Positions 34,785 to 42,700 of a stretch of DNA of 64,000 nt are shown here, piece after piece. The notes under the pieces are model-generated. The model was not told the DNA's origin, did no database searches, and worked only from the letters and a program-made list of their open reading frames with translations. The position numbers and the translations under genes are program-made. Position 1 is the stretch's first letter, and every line of letters starts with the position of its first letter. The DNA lies in assembly GCF_042649685.1 (NCBI RefSeq), contig NZ_JBHRZT010000067.1, positions 186,001-250,000 of the forward strand, read 5' to 3'. Source of the stretch: Bacillus_BA songklensis. GTDB lineage: Bacteria > Bacillota > Bacilli > Bacillales > Bacillaceae_H.

Positions 34785-35363
34785 CCCGCACATGCTTCGC
34801 TGTTTCACTGAACTTTGAAGCAAGGCGTCAGACCATTCATCTTGACTTTGGCCGAATCCTGTTGTGCGCCTTTAATGACGGGTATCGAAACCAACTACCC
34901 ATATTAAATAAACCTTCCGCCTATTTCCCTTTGGGTTAATAGCAAAAGGGCTTTTTGTATTTAATATGGTTATACATCTTTGCTGCCAGTTCATCATAAA
35001 ATGTCTCCGCATTCCACATGTGGTGAATCTACATCGTAGAAACATTTAACCTCTTTTAGTATTCACAAAGAATCTTTTGGTTTAAACTTACAATTTGAAA
35101 ATCATACTAAACAATAAGAGGAAGAAATGGATCGTTATGGAAATATAAAAAGCTATCATGTTTTATCGAGAAATATAACGAAGGAAGACATAAAGATTTC
35201 CCAATTATATTGTTGAAATTTAAAGAAGAATCGATTTAGGATCATAATTTTCAACGATGTTCAATCTACGATTATTTCAAGCAAAACGATGAATTTTTGT
35301 AACAAATGGCCGAAGACTGTTTTCCAAATGAGAGGCCAAATACACATGATAAGGAAAAGGGCG
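34785..35363. other. Intergenic, no intact gene
   Basis: The only structure is a weak CCCTTTGGG ... AAAGGGCTTTTTG hairpin near 34928-34957 that could end cls. A 28-codon frame near 35127 (MDRYGNIKSYHVLSRNITKE) has an A-rich leader but is probably a remnant. Confidence 0.35.
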
Positions 35364-35655
35364 ATGGATTTGCTTAAAAAAATACGGAAAACCATGCGTC
35401 AAAAAGCAGACAATAAAGCACAAATACATCAACAGGGCGATGGAAAGCAAATCACGCAACAAGATCTTCTTTCTACGGATTTAAATCAAAACTTACAAGT
35501 CTTAAAGTCCATCTATACCGATTGTCCCGATGTCATTTTTCGCTCATGTTCAATGATTAATGTGGATTTATATAAAAGGCAAAGATGTCTTTTTTTATTT
35601 TCCTGGTTCGATTTCCGATTAGACTGCTGCAATCCCACTAGAGATCTCAAATAAG
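35364..35655 (+). pseudogene. GerA-family germinant receptor subunit A, frameshifted 5' fragment
   Basis: The ATG at 35364 follows AAGGAAAAGG. The sequence DLLSTDLNQNLQVLKSIYTD, PDVIFRS is the GerA N-terminal domain. Near 35568 the frame shifts: the expected VDLYIKGKDVF continues in the +1 frame and then meets a stop. The remaining 350 or so codons are absent. GerA proteins form spore germinant receptors, so this is the ruin of a ger operon. Confidence 0.6.
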
Positions 35656-35727
35656 TGTTTAAGTTATATATAACTGCTATAATGTTACATATTTTGATTT
35701 ATCTTCTTGTCGGGAGGAAAGAAGAAC

Positions 35728-36294
35728 ATGCTTTTATATAAAAAATATGAAGAATCGTTAAATAATGAATTATTTTATAACACCCCCGGGCTTATAGAAA
35801 TAAAAATGGGAAATGAGCTCATCCAAAGCTCTGGTGTGAATCAAGAAATTGTCCAGGAGGTTTTCCAAACTGGAATGCAGGTATCTGAAGGTAAGTCGGA
35901 AATGAGAAATTTTTCGGTCTCTTATTTTCCAATAAAAAGCGGATTTAAGGTAGAAGCCATTTTATTGTTATTCCCAAAAGAAAATAGAGAAAATGAATTT
36001 GACGAAAATATTGTGTACTTAGAAAAACTGGCTTTGGCTGGTTGTAATTGGGTTGGTATAAGCATCGAGAACGAAAGGCAGAAAAAGGAATATGAACTAG
36101 TAAAAGTGGAGTTAACGAAACTATTTTCAATTTTAACCCAACCCTTTTGCTTAGTTAGCCGAGACGGCGTAATCCAAGAAATAAATGACCATCTGGCTTC
36201 CGTAGTTCAAAAAAGACGATCCATCTTAATTGGAGAGAAAGTATCTCAAATACTTACAAATGATAGCTGGGACATTGTAAAACAACAAACATAG
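35728..36294 (+). pseudogene. N-terminal part of a sensor/sigma-54-type regulator
   Basis: A 188-codon frame from ATG 35728 with GGGAGGAAAG upstream. It has a GAF-like region (residues about 1-115) and then a PAS segment FSILTQPFCLVSRDGVIQEI near 135-155. It ends just where an AAA+ or output domain should start. This layout is typical of sigma-54-dependent activators (PAS + AAA+ + HTH) and suggests deletion of the rest. The next bases belong to a dipeptidase fragment. Confidence 0.5.
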
Positions 36295-36298
36295 TGCA

Positions 36299-36424
36299 TT
36301 GATTATTGATGGACATTTTGATCTATTAATGGACGTTGCCATTCAAAGAGAACGAGGCAGAAAAAAGATTATTGAAACAGATTACTGGCCGCAGTACATG
36401 CCTAAAATAACAGTACAACCTTAA
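36299..36424 (+). pseudogene. M19 membrane dipeptidase, N-terminal fragment
   Basis: A 41-codon frame LIIDGHFDLLMDVAIQRERG then KKIIETDYWPQY. The metal-binding HxD near the start (DGHFDLLMD) is characteristic of renal-dipeptidase-type (M19) enzymes, of which only the first tenth remains. It abuts the truncated regulator. Confidence 0.55.
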
Positions 36425-36518
36425 TATAAAGGTCTTATTGTTTCGCCGTTCTTTATCTTAAACAGGTGAAAAACATGAAGAGCATCCCAACAAAGCTCCT
36501 TATAATACGCTTATCCTT

Positions 36519-36716
36519 ATGAACAACAAGAAGTACAGAAAAGTGATCCCTTGGACTCCAATCGAAGGCTGGTATCCTGGTGATCAAACATATGTATCCG
36601 AAGGACCTAATGCGGAGCTTTCTGTGTCTCAAATCCGTGATTTCCGTAAAACGGCTCAATCCCAAAACCACCTGTTCAAACTTCTTCACCGTGGCTATAC
36701 CGGTATCATCAACTAA
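36519..36716 (+). CDS. Small hypothetical protein or fragment
   Basis: A 65-codon frame: MNNKKYRKVIPWTPIEGWYP, GDQTYVSEGPNAELSVSQIR, ending HLFKLLHRGYTGIIN. No clear ribosome binding site precedes it. The well-structured sequence suggests a real protein segment, possibly a piece of a larger enzyme. I do not recognise it. It lies among other gene fragments and may be one too. Confidence 0.35.
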   Translation: MNNKKYRKVIPWTPIEGWYPGDQTYVSEGPNAELSVSQIRDFRKTAQSQNHLFKLLHRGYTGIIN

Positions 36717-36890
36717 CCATTTTAGTTGAATCAAAATAACCATTTCATAGGTACTGAAGGAGCTAGAGTTTTCTGGCTCCTTTTCTTATCTATTGGCTCT
36801 GTTAATGTATTGTTGATTTATGAATATTTCTCCACTTGTCTATTTATGTTTGTTTATATGTAATCTCGTTATTTTTCATAAACTATATCA

Positions 36891-36989
36891 AAAAAGGTAT
36901 AAAAAGACATACCTATTGAGTCATCCCCCTGAAAGGACCCGTCATGAAAATCCAGCAAAATCAAAGAATTCCGTGACGGGCCCTTTCAG
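36891..36989. repeat. Composite palindromic repeat, partial A plus B
   Basis: Half of module A (AAAAAGGTAT ... GAGTCATCCCC) precedes module B, CTGAAAGGACCCGTCA ... TGACGGGCCCTTTCAG (36929-36989). About 120 bp here, through GTAAAGATCAACTTTTG, are nearly identical to 60450-60570. Confidence 0.85.
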
Positions 36990-37157
36990 TAAAGATCAAC
37001 TTTTGTCATTGACAGGAATTTTATTTGATTTCATCAAAACCATCATCTTCTTCCTCCATTTACAGTATTTTTGATACTTTGATGACTTTTTCTTTGTCTT
37101 TAGGTATCCCAACTACAATTCCATCTGCCCGTTCAAATCCCTGACCATTTATGAAAT

Positions 37158-37178
37158 AAATAGTAATCATTACGAATT
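37158..37178. promoter_or_regulatory. Zur box, imperfect
   Basis: Core TAGTAATCATTACGA, one change from the Zur palindrome TCGTAATnATTACGA. It lies 65 bp from a second, perfect core. Confidence 0.65.
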
Positions 37179-37222
37179 AAAGTCTAACTTATATCCATCT
37201 TATTTGTAAATAGATAATTGGT

Positions 37223-37243
37223 TTTTCGTAATAATTACGATTT
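37223..37243. promoter_or_regulatory. Zur box, perfect core
   Basis: Core TCGTAATAATTACGA at 37226-37240, matching the Bacillus Zur consensus. It is located 50 bp ahead of a truncated COG0523 GTPase gene. Confidence 0.85.
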
Positions 37244-37290
37244 ATTAAAACCAATGATTTAATAACTAAACAAAATGGGGAGGAAGAATC

Positions 37291-37386
37291 ATGGAAACGA
37301 CCCGAATTCCTGTTTATTTAATTAATGGTTTCCTGGGAAGTGGTAAGACAACAGCATTTTTGTTTTTATCTCCATTTGCTGCTTGA
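37291..37386 (+). pseudogene. ZagA/YciC-type COG0523 GTPase, 5' remnant
   Basis: A good ribosome binding site (GGGGAGGAA) and the frame METTRIPVYLINGFLGSGKT TA, which contains the Walker A GFLGSGKTT of G3E metallochaperone GTPases, are followed after about 27 codons by foreign sequence and a stop. With two Zur boxes upstream it is the remnant of a zinc-starvation-induced zinc chaperone gene (ZagA/YciC type). Confidence 0.7.
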
Positions 37387-37463
37387 TTTGTGCCTTTTCC
37401 ATGCATACATTCTCTAAATAAGTTAAAAAATAATGATGAATTGGGAATAAAAGGAGTATGGAT

Positions 37464-37676
37464 ATGTCTAAAAAAAATTTAGATTTGCAATGCGACATAT
37501 TAGTATTATGTGGGATATTCTTTGCGATTCGCTTTATATACACAAAAGAATTATACATGCAGGTAAACGGATATACAGTGAATACGCTTGGCTTACTCAT
37601 ACAAACAATTGTATTTGTTGCAATATGCAGATTAGTAAGTAAGAAAGCTAGTGAAAAGGTAAAATCTACAAAGTAA
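37464..37676 (+). CDS. Small two-span membrane protein
   Basis: A 70-residue protein with hydrophobic segments CDILVLCGIFFAIRFIYT and TLGLLIQTIVFVAICRLVS and a basic tail KKASEKVKSTK. Two ATGs are present; that at 37464 has AAAGGAG seven bases ahead, while the one at 37458 is too close. Its neighbours are fragments. No family recognised. Confidence 0.55.
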   Translation: MSKKNLDLQCDILVLCGIFFAIRFIYTKELYMQVNGYTVNTLGLLIQTIVFVAICRLVSKKASEKVKSTK

Positions 37677-37679
37677 GTT

Positions 37680-37772
37680 AATCCCTTTTTTGGTTTAGTG
37701 CCAATTGAAGCTGAAATAGAGGCTCCTACCGCAAAAGGTGATGATGTTGAATTCAGAGAAGTCTATGATAGA
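37680..37772 (+). pseudogene. C-terminal fragment of an unidentified gene
   Basis: The frame reads FGLVPIEAEIEAPTAKGDDV EFREVYDR and stops near 37772, with no start. It is another piece in this run of truncated genes. Confidence 0.3.
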
Positions 37773-37824
37773 TAACTTCCTCTAATCCAAAGAAACATAA
37801 TGGCGATTAAGTTGCGTCTATAAA

Positions 37825-37860
37825 GAAAAAACCTCCTCGGTCGGCAAGGAGGTTTTTCTT
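37825..37860. terminator. Bidirectional terminator beside dif-like site S4
   Basis: AAAAAACCTCCT / AGGAGGTTTTT, 9-nt loop. It lies three bases left of S4 and ends the leftward XRE-TPR gene. Confidence 0.8.
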
Positions 37861-37863
37861 TAT

Positions 37864-37891
37864 ATTTCCGGTAAGAATGGTTATGTTAACT
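37864..37891 (+). other. dif-like Xer site S4
   Basis: Left arm ATTTCCGGTAA, centre GAATGG, right arm TTATGTTAACT (10 of 11 to dif). The stop codon and last codons of the leftward XRE-TPR gene lie within it. The centre is shared with S5. Confidence 0.5.
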
Positions 37892-39200
37892 TGACATGAT
37901 TTTTTCCAAGTAAGCCGCTATAGTGACTTTTTTGCATTTGTTCGGCATGAAAAGCTTGATGATAGTAAGTGGCGGCCTTCTTATAGGACTGCTTGTTATA
38001 AAAATACGCACCAAATTCCGTTGCTAGATTTTTGATGTGATAATAATATTCCAACTCCATACAGTGTTCGATTAACATTCTCATCGCCTTTTCATAATGG
38101 GCCTCTTGAGCTTGATGCTTGTAAACACTGGCTTGTAATATATCCAGTTCAACATCGTAATATAAGTTCTTGCGTTCCATCGCAATGGTTTGGGCTTGAT
38201 TGAGATGCTCCTCAACAAGCTTCCACTCTTTTTGTTCGATATAAATTTCGATAAGCCGTTTATGTACTTGTATGGATTTCTCTTTAAAGGAACTCTTAAG
38301 GTATAATTGGGTGGCATTCATATAAGAAGTAATTGCTTGGTCATAATCTTTCCCCACTTGATGGACGCGTCCGATGCTGTACTCAAGAATTGCATGAAGA
38401 TTGGGGTTATCTTGATCCCAATAACATGCTTTTGCCTCTCTCAGACTGTTCATCGCATCCATTGGTTGGTTGACTAAATGAAATTGAATCGCGCGTGTAA
38501 AGAGTACCATCGCTAAACGGTTTGAATCCCCGAGCTTCTTCTGATATTCGTAAGATTTTCCAGAGTAGTACAGGCATGCAAGCTTATCTTCATTGAGCTG
38601 TTGATTAACAATACTAAGGCTGAAATATAGCTTTGCTCGGTCTTGGTCATCTGCTCCAGCAACATAAGACTCGCATCGCAATAAGTATTCATTTGCCTGT
38701 AGAGGCATGTGTAAATCCATGAGTAGCTTGCCGCAAATTAGATAATAGTTAAAATATAAGCGTTCTTCTATGGAAGAATCATAGACGTTAATGATGTTGG
38801 TGGATTGTTCGAAAATGAATTTGGCTTCATGAAGACGGAACCCAACAAAATAATAGCGAATGAGCGTTGTAAATATCATCAGAAACGACCGATTGACATG
38901 GGTTTCATTAACCTGTACTTGAAGAAGTGCTAAATTCTCCTCTGAAAGAATGTCATGCTTCCAATAATGATCGTATATGTTCTCCAGTTTTTTTGCAAAT
39001 CCGTCTGGCGTTTGTTCTAAAAGTATATCTGGGGCTATGTTTAATCGTTCTGCAATCTTTTTGATAAAATGGTCCGTTGGTTGAGTCTGATTGTTTTCTA
39101 CTTTACTTAAATAGGTGATTGAAGCAATTCCTTCAATAAGCTGGCCCTGTGTCATCTTTTTGACGAGTCTAAGACTTCGAATTCGATCACCGATTTTCAT
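37881..39200 (-). CDS. XRE-family regulator with TPR domain (RRNPP-like)
   Basis: A 439-residue protein with an N-terminal helix-turn-helix (IRSLRLVKKMTQGQLIEGIA, residues about 6-60) and a long array of tetratricopeptide-like helices from residue 100 on. This is the layout of RRNPP peptide-responsive regulators (PlcR/NprR/Rgg-like). The ATG lacks a strong ribosome binding site (AAGGGGG about 8 bases ahead). Its last codons lie inside a dif-like site. The divergent 13-codon hydrophobic frame at 39388 is a possible cognate peptide. The target genes are unknown. Confidence 0.85.
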   Translation of the reverse strand: MKIGDRIRSLRLVKKMTQGQLIEGIASITYLSKVENNQTQPTDHFIKKIAERLNIAPDILLEQTPDGFAKKLENIYDHYWKHDILSEENLALLQVQVNETHVNRSFLMIFTTLIRYYFVGFRLHEAKFIFEQSTNIINVYDSSIEERLYFNYYLICGKLLMDLHMPLQANEYLLRCESYVAGADDQDRAKLYFSLSIVNQQLNEDKLACLYYSGKSYEYQKKLGDSNRLAMVLFTRAIQFHLVNQPMDAMNSLREAKACYWDQDNPNLHAILEYSIGRVHQVGKDYDQAITSYMNATQLYLKSSFKEKSIQVHKRLIEIYIEQKEWKLVEEHLNQAQTIAMERKNLYYDVELDILQASVYKHQAQEAHYEKAMRMLIEHCMELEYYYHIKNLATEFGAYFYNKQSYKKAATYYHQAFHAEQMQKSHYSGLLGKNHVKLT

Positions 39201-39387
39201 AAATACCCCCTTAAGGCTTTACCTATTTATCAATTATATCAAAAAAAATAAGGATGTTCGGTTAAATTCATACAAAAATACAACTGAAAAAATAGCGAAA
39301 AAATGAATGGATTTTACTTGTATTTATTTACAAAGCAACCACGTTATGATGTAAGAAGTTAAAAGAATATTGAAAAGGAGGAGAGAA

Positions 39388-39429
39388 ATGATTTTTATTC
39401 CATTGGCGGTTGCATTAGCGATTATTTAA
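39388..39429 (+). CDS. 13-residue hydrophobic peptide ORF (candidate signal)
   Basis: AAAAGGAGGAGAGAA precedes ATG, giving MIFIPLAVALAII and stop. The ribosome binding site is among the best in the window, yet the frame is only 13 codons. It is divergent from the XRE-TPR regulator with a 187-bp gap. Short hydrophobic peptides act as ligands of some RRNPP proteins (PrgX, Rgg), usually after processing. It could also be the stub of a deleted membrane protein. A weak second frame (MMAHYVMDLQMAMHFIGLRW) follows near 39459. Confidence 0.35.
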   Translation: MIFIPLAVALAII

Positions 39430-39550
39430 TCATTGAACAAGAAATATAGAGCCGCTTATGATGGCTCACTATGTGATGGACCTTCAAATGGCTATGCATT
39501 TTATTGGCTTAAGATGGATTAAATAACTAAGTAAGAGCGGAGGGTGAAAG

Positions 39551-40300
39551 ATGATTATCGATAATGGTGTAGAAATACTTAAAATAGAAGCGGAGGCTTT
39601 CGGGAGTAAGACCACTCTATATCCAACACTGATTAAGGATGATGAATCGGCTGTATTAGTAGACGTCGGCATGCCGGGAGGATGGGAACAAATCCAAGCA
39701 GTGATGACCGAAAATGGGGTTGAGCCAAAGAAACTAAAAGCAATTATTCTCACCCACCAGGATCTTGATCATATAGGCAGTATCGAAGAAATTAAACAGG
39801 AGCTTGGCAACAGCATCATCGTTTATGCCCATGAGCTTGACAAGCCATATATAGAAGGAAGCTTGCCGCTGATTAAAACAACTCCTTCTGTCATGGCGCC
39901 TATGATAGAATTACTTCCAGAAAAGATGAGACAGGAAGCTTTAGATTTATGTGAAAATCCGCCAAAGGTTAAGGTCGATCAAACCGTAGTGGATGGGCAG
40001 GAACTCCCATATTGTGGCGGGATTCGAATTATTCATACACCTGGACATACAGAAGGCCATATCAGTCTATATTTGCAGCAAAGTAAAACACTTATTGCCG
40101 CTGATGCAATGCTTTGTATCGATGGAAAATTACATGGACCTGTTCCGCAAACCTCACTAGATTTACCGAAGGCCCAGCGTTCGTTAGTAAAATTCTTAGA
40201 TTACGAGATTGAAACAGTGATTTGTTATCATGGTGGATTATGTGAATGGGGGGCCAAGGACCAAATAGAACAGCTTGTTAAAGAGATAAGAGAATTATAG
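39551..40300 (+). CDS. Metallo-beta-lactamase-fold hydrolase
   Basis: A 249-residue MBL-superfamily enzyme. The metal site THQDLDHIGS is at about residues 73-82, HTPGHTEGHISLY near 160 and a late histidine in VICYHGGLCEWG near 228. It fits the small-molecule lactonase/hydrolase group. The ATG follows GGAGGGTGAAAG. It differs from the MBL gene at 5955-6752 in sequence. The substrate is unknown; proximity to a peptide-type regulator makes quorum-signal turnover imaginable but unsupported. Confidence 0.85.
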   Translation: MIIDNGVEILKIEAEAFGSKTTLYPTLIKDDESAVLVDVGMPGGWEQIQAVMTENGVEPKKLKAIILTHQDLDHIGSIEEIKQELGNSIIVYAHELDKPYIEGSLPLIKTTPSVMAPMIELLPEKMRQEALDLCENPPKVKVDQTVVDGQELPYCGGIRIIHTPGHTEGHISLYLQQSKTLIAADAMLCIDGKLHGPVPQTSLDLPKAQRSLVKFLDYEIETVICYHGGLCEWGAKDQIEQLVKEIREL

Positions 40301-40374
40301 GAGGAGCCTTTTTTTAATTAACAGAGTTGGTATAGTTTTGATACTTTTTATGACAAAAGGAGATGATAAAATTT

Positions 40375-40686
40375 ATGAAAACATTGGTCATCGTAGCTCA
40401 TCCGAATTTGCAACAGTCACGCGTCAACAAACGTTGGATAGCGGAATTGCGCGAGCATCCCGACCAAGTGACGGTACACGAGTTGTACGCAGCGTATCCG
40501 GAAAAAACAATCGACATCGAACGCGAGCAGGCTCTGGTAGCTGAACACGATCGCCTTGTGCTGCAATACCCTCTTCAATGGTATAGCACACCGTCGCTGC
40601 TGAAGCAATGGCTGGATGAAGTTTTCACAACCACTTGGCTGTTCGGTCCCGGCGGCAGCAAAGCAGCAGGCAAAGAGCTCGTCTAA
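40375..40686 (+). pseudogene. NAD(P)H quinone oxidoreductase, C-terminally truncated
   Basis: A flavodoxin-fold enzyme of the MdaB/YwrO/Kef-accessory group: KTLVIVAHPNLQQSRVNKRW at the start and QYPLQWYSTPSLLKQWLDEV near residue 66. The frame ends at about 103 residues after GKELV, where a normal protein runs to about 175. AAAGGAG precedes it. It lacks the C-terminal third and is probably inactive. Codon use is more GC-rich than surroundings. Confidence 0.6.
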
Positions 40687-40756
40687 GCCCCGTTTTAATC
40701 AACGAGGCTTAGATTATGGAGTTGGCGGGATACCCGTTCTGGTAATGGCTATAATT

Positions 40757-40915
40757 TTACTGCAACCTGCAACATATATTTACTATGTCGTCTGTAACTT
40801 CGCTAGCGTTAGATAGTAATTGAAGAACCCTCTTAGCTGCGATTTCACCTACATTTTCGACGAACACATCACCAGAATCAGTTAATATTTGAACAAAACT
40901 CCCCTGTGACCACAT
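40757..40915 (-). CDS. Small hypothetical protein
   Basis: A 52-residue protein from an ATG preceded by AAGGGTGAT: MWSQGSFVQILTDSGDVFVE then IAAKRVLQLLSNASEV and a CC near the end. The beta-hairpin-helix pattern and the good start suggest a real gene. Family not recognised. It lies downstream (leftward) of a truncated GerA-type gene and may belong to the same sporulation transcript. Confidence 0.5.
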   Translation of the reverse strand: MWSQGSFVQILTDSGDVFVENVGEIAAKRVLQLLSNASEVTDDIVNICCRLQ

Positions 40916-41007
40916 TATAATCACCCTTATTTTATCGAGATATTATATGTTATATGCGTAAACTAAAAACGAAAATTACAAAAGAGAAGGGGTTACTGAC
41001 CGTTTCC

Positions 41008-41379
41008 TTACAGTGTTTCTAATATAAAATCCTGAACAAATGTTTTGTCAGCTAACCCATCTGTATAGATGATTGATAATTTTAATTCACCATTTTGACC
41101 TGCGTTGAATTCACTAACCACTATGTCAGAGCTATTTCCTAGCATCTGCTTAATATAATCAATGTTTTTCTTTAAATCTGTATACAAGGAAATGGTTTGT
41201 GCTTGATTCTGATTAGTATTCTGATTCTGATTAGTGTTCTGGTTTTGATTGGTGCCCTGGTTTTGATCGGTGTTCTGGTTTTGATTGGTATTCTGGTTTT
41301 GATCATCATCTGAATTCACTATTGACGAATGTTTGTTTTTAATTAATTTGTGTAATGGTGTCGGTATTCGGTATTTCAT
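41008..41379 (-). pseudogene. GerA-family subunit A, truncated, with NQNQN repeats
   Basis: A 123-codon frame from ATG 41379 (GGAGGGG ahead). It starts MKYRIPTPLHKLIKNKHSSI, has a run of NQNQNT-type repeats (residues about 28-60), then the GerA N-terminal domain: SLYTDLKKNIDYIKQMLGNS, SDIVVSEFNAG and IIYTDGLADK, and stops. A full subunit would be about 500 residues with membrane helices, so only the N-terminal quarter remains. The repeat is coded by short tandem DNA units prone to slippage. Confidence 0.65.
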
Positions 41380-41563
41380 GTCCACCCCTCCAGAAACTAA
41401 CAGATAACATTCTATGTATTGCTTCTCCCGCAGCTGTACTTGTATCCATTTTATCTTGTTAATTCTTCATGATTTCCTTATGAGTTTCAGAGTCCAAGGT
41501 AGAACAAAACCAAATAACAACAAATAACAAGGGATTGAGTAAAGGGGTTTCCAACCTTTACAT

Positions 41564-41734
41564 CTACATCCCTCTTTCTTGCGGGATAAGAATTGCTAAA
41601 TCCACCTTATTGATTGCTACTTTTCCTTCGTCAAACATAAAAAGTATGCTATCTCCTTGATTTACTCCTAATGCTTCTCTTACTACCTTTGGAATCGTTA
41701 CTTGTCCTTTAGAGCTAATTTTAGCGAGGTGCAT
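41564..41734 (-). CDS. AbrB/SpoVT-type DNA-binding protein
   Basis: A 56-residue swapped-hairpin AbrB-like domain: MHLAKISSKGQVTIPKVVRE with ALGVNQGDSILFMFDEGKVA. The ATG at 41734 follows AAGGAGAG; the longer frame to 41821 has no ribosome binding site. Stand-alone domains of this type are antitoxins (MazE/VapB class) or transition-state regulators. No toxin gene is adjacent, so either it is an orphan or its partner was lost. Confidence 0.8.
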   Translation of the reverse strand: MHLAKISSKGQVTIPKVVREALGVNQGDSILFMFDEGKVAINKVDLAILIPQERGM

Positions 41735-41839
41735 GAAATCTCTCCTTACTTCTTTACTTTTTACTATTTTTTCTTTAAATGTTTTTTTATGTATGTTTGA
41801 AACAAAAAAAGATCTACCCAAAAGGTGGTCTGCTATTCC

Positions 41840-42206
41840 ATATAGTCATAATGAACGAAAAAGCTCCAGTTCGCTTAACGTAGGTTTAGTCAATGGACCT
41901 GTCATTGAAACAGCATTAATTACAGATGACTTATTTAGTGATATAAAGGCAAATCCAGCGTCTGGCGGTCATCAAAGTGTTTTAGGATTAGCGGTGTCCC
42001 CACATTTTCAAAAACGAGGCGTGGCATCAGCGTTACTTGCACACTTTGAAAAAGAAGCAAGAGAGAACAAACGTGAAACGATTACACTCACTTGTAAAGA
42101 GAACTTAATTCGCTTCTATGAAAATTATGGATACCTCAACATCGGTGTTTCAAGTTCTGAGCATGGTGGAGTCATTTGGTACAACATGATTAAAAAATTA
42201 CAGTGA
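41840..42206 (+). pseudogene. GNAT acetyltransferase, 5'-truncated
   Basis: The frame contains the C-terminal two thirds of a RimI-like GNAT: LVNGPVIETALITDDLFSDI, then VLGLAVSPHFQKRGVASALL with the acetyl-CoA loop QKRGVASAL and LTCKENLIRFYENYGYLNIG. The N-terminal about 45 residues are replaced by unrelated sequence and no ribosome binding site is seen. It was decapitated, probably by the deletion that joined it to the AbrB promoter region. Confidence 0.6.
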
Positions 42207-42299
42207 ATGTTTTATCAGCTCTAAATTGAGAACTTCGTTATTCCACAGCTTTGAGTGTAAGAAGTGATAAAATTCACGATTGAAATCGATAAAAAGTAA

Positions 42300-42700
42300 A
42301 AAAAAGAAAGTCGCTGTACTACCGGTCAGATAGCGCAACGACTTTCAAAATGAAAGATACGGGATTGTTTATGCCGCGTGCTAACGAAGAAGTTATCGCG
42401 GTAAAACAGTTTATCCCGCATTAACGGGCAGTAAGACCTCCACTTCAAGGCTTGAGAGAAATCGAAGGAGTCTAAGTGGGGGATAACTGCCCGTAAAAGC
42501 CCGAATAAAGGAACACAGACTAACATCGCCGCGTCCTGCGGCAACGTCTGCGTGACCCGCATCGTGCGGGCCTAACTAACCATCAGTGGGGGATGAAGGA
42601 AAACCCTCACTGATGGAAGTTTCACTTTATGCCGCATGTCAACAAAGAAGCTGCCGCGGCAAAAAGTTTCTCAACGGTACGTAGTATTCATGTCCGTTCG
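42300..42700. repeat. Structured intergenic repeat block
   Basis: Contains a large hairpin, TTAACGGGCAGTAAGACCTC ... AAGTGGGGGATAACTGCCCG (42419-42496), a GACCCGCATCGTGCGGG stem near 42553-42569, and CATCAGTGGGGGATG ... CCCTCACTGATGG (about 42580-42616). The phrase TTTATGCCGC(G/A)TG..AAC.AAGAAG occurs twice (near 42368 and 42627) as a direct repeat. It resembles abundant non-coding repeats of Bacillus genomes; no transposase is present. Confidence 0.6.

Noticed and set aside
42630..42650. CATGTCAACA string resembling a dif arm
   Set aside because: The left arm and first bases of the right arm do not fit; it is part of the direct repeat in that block.
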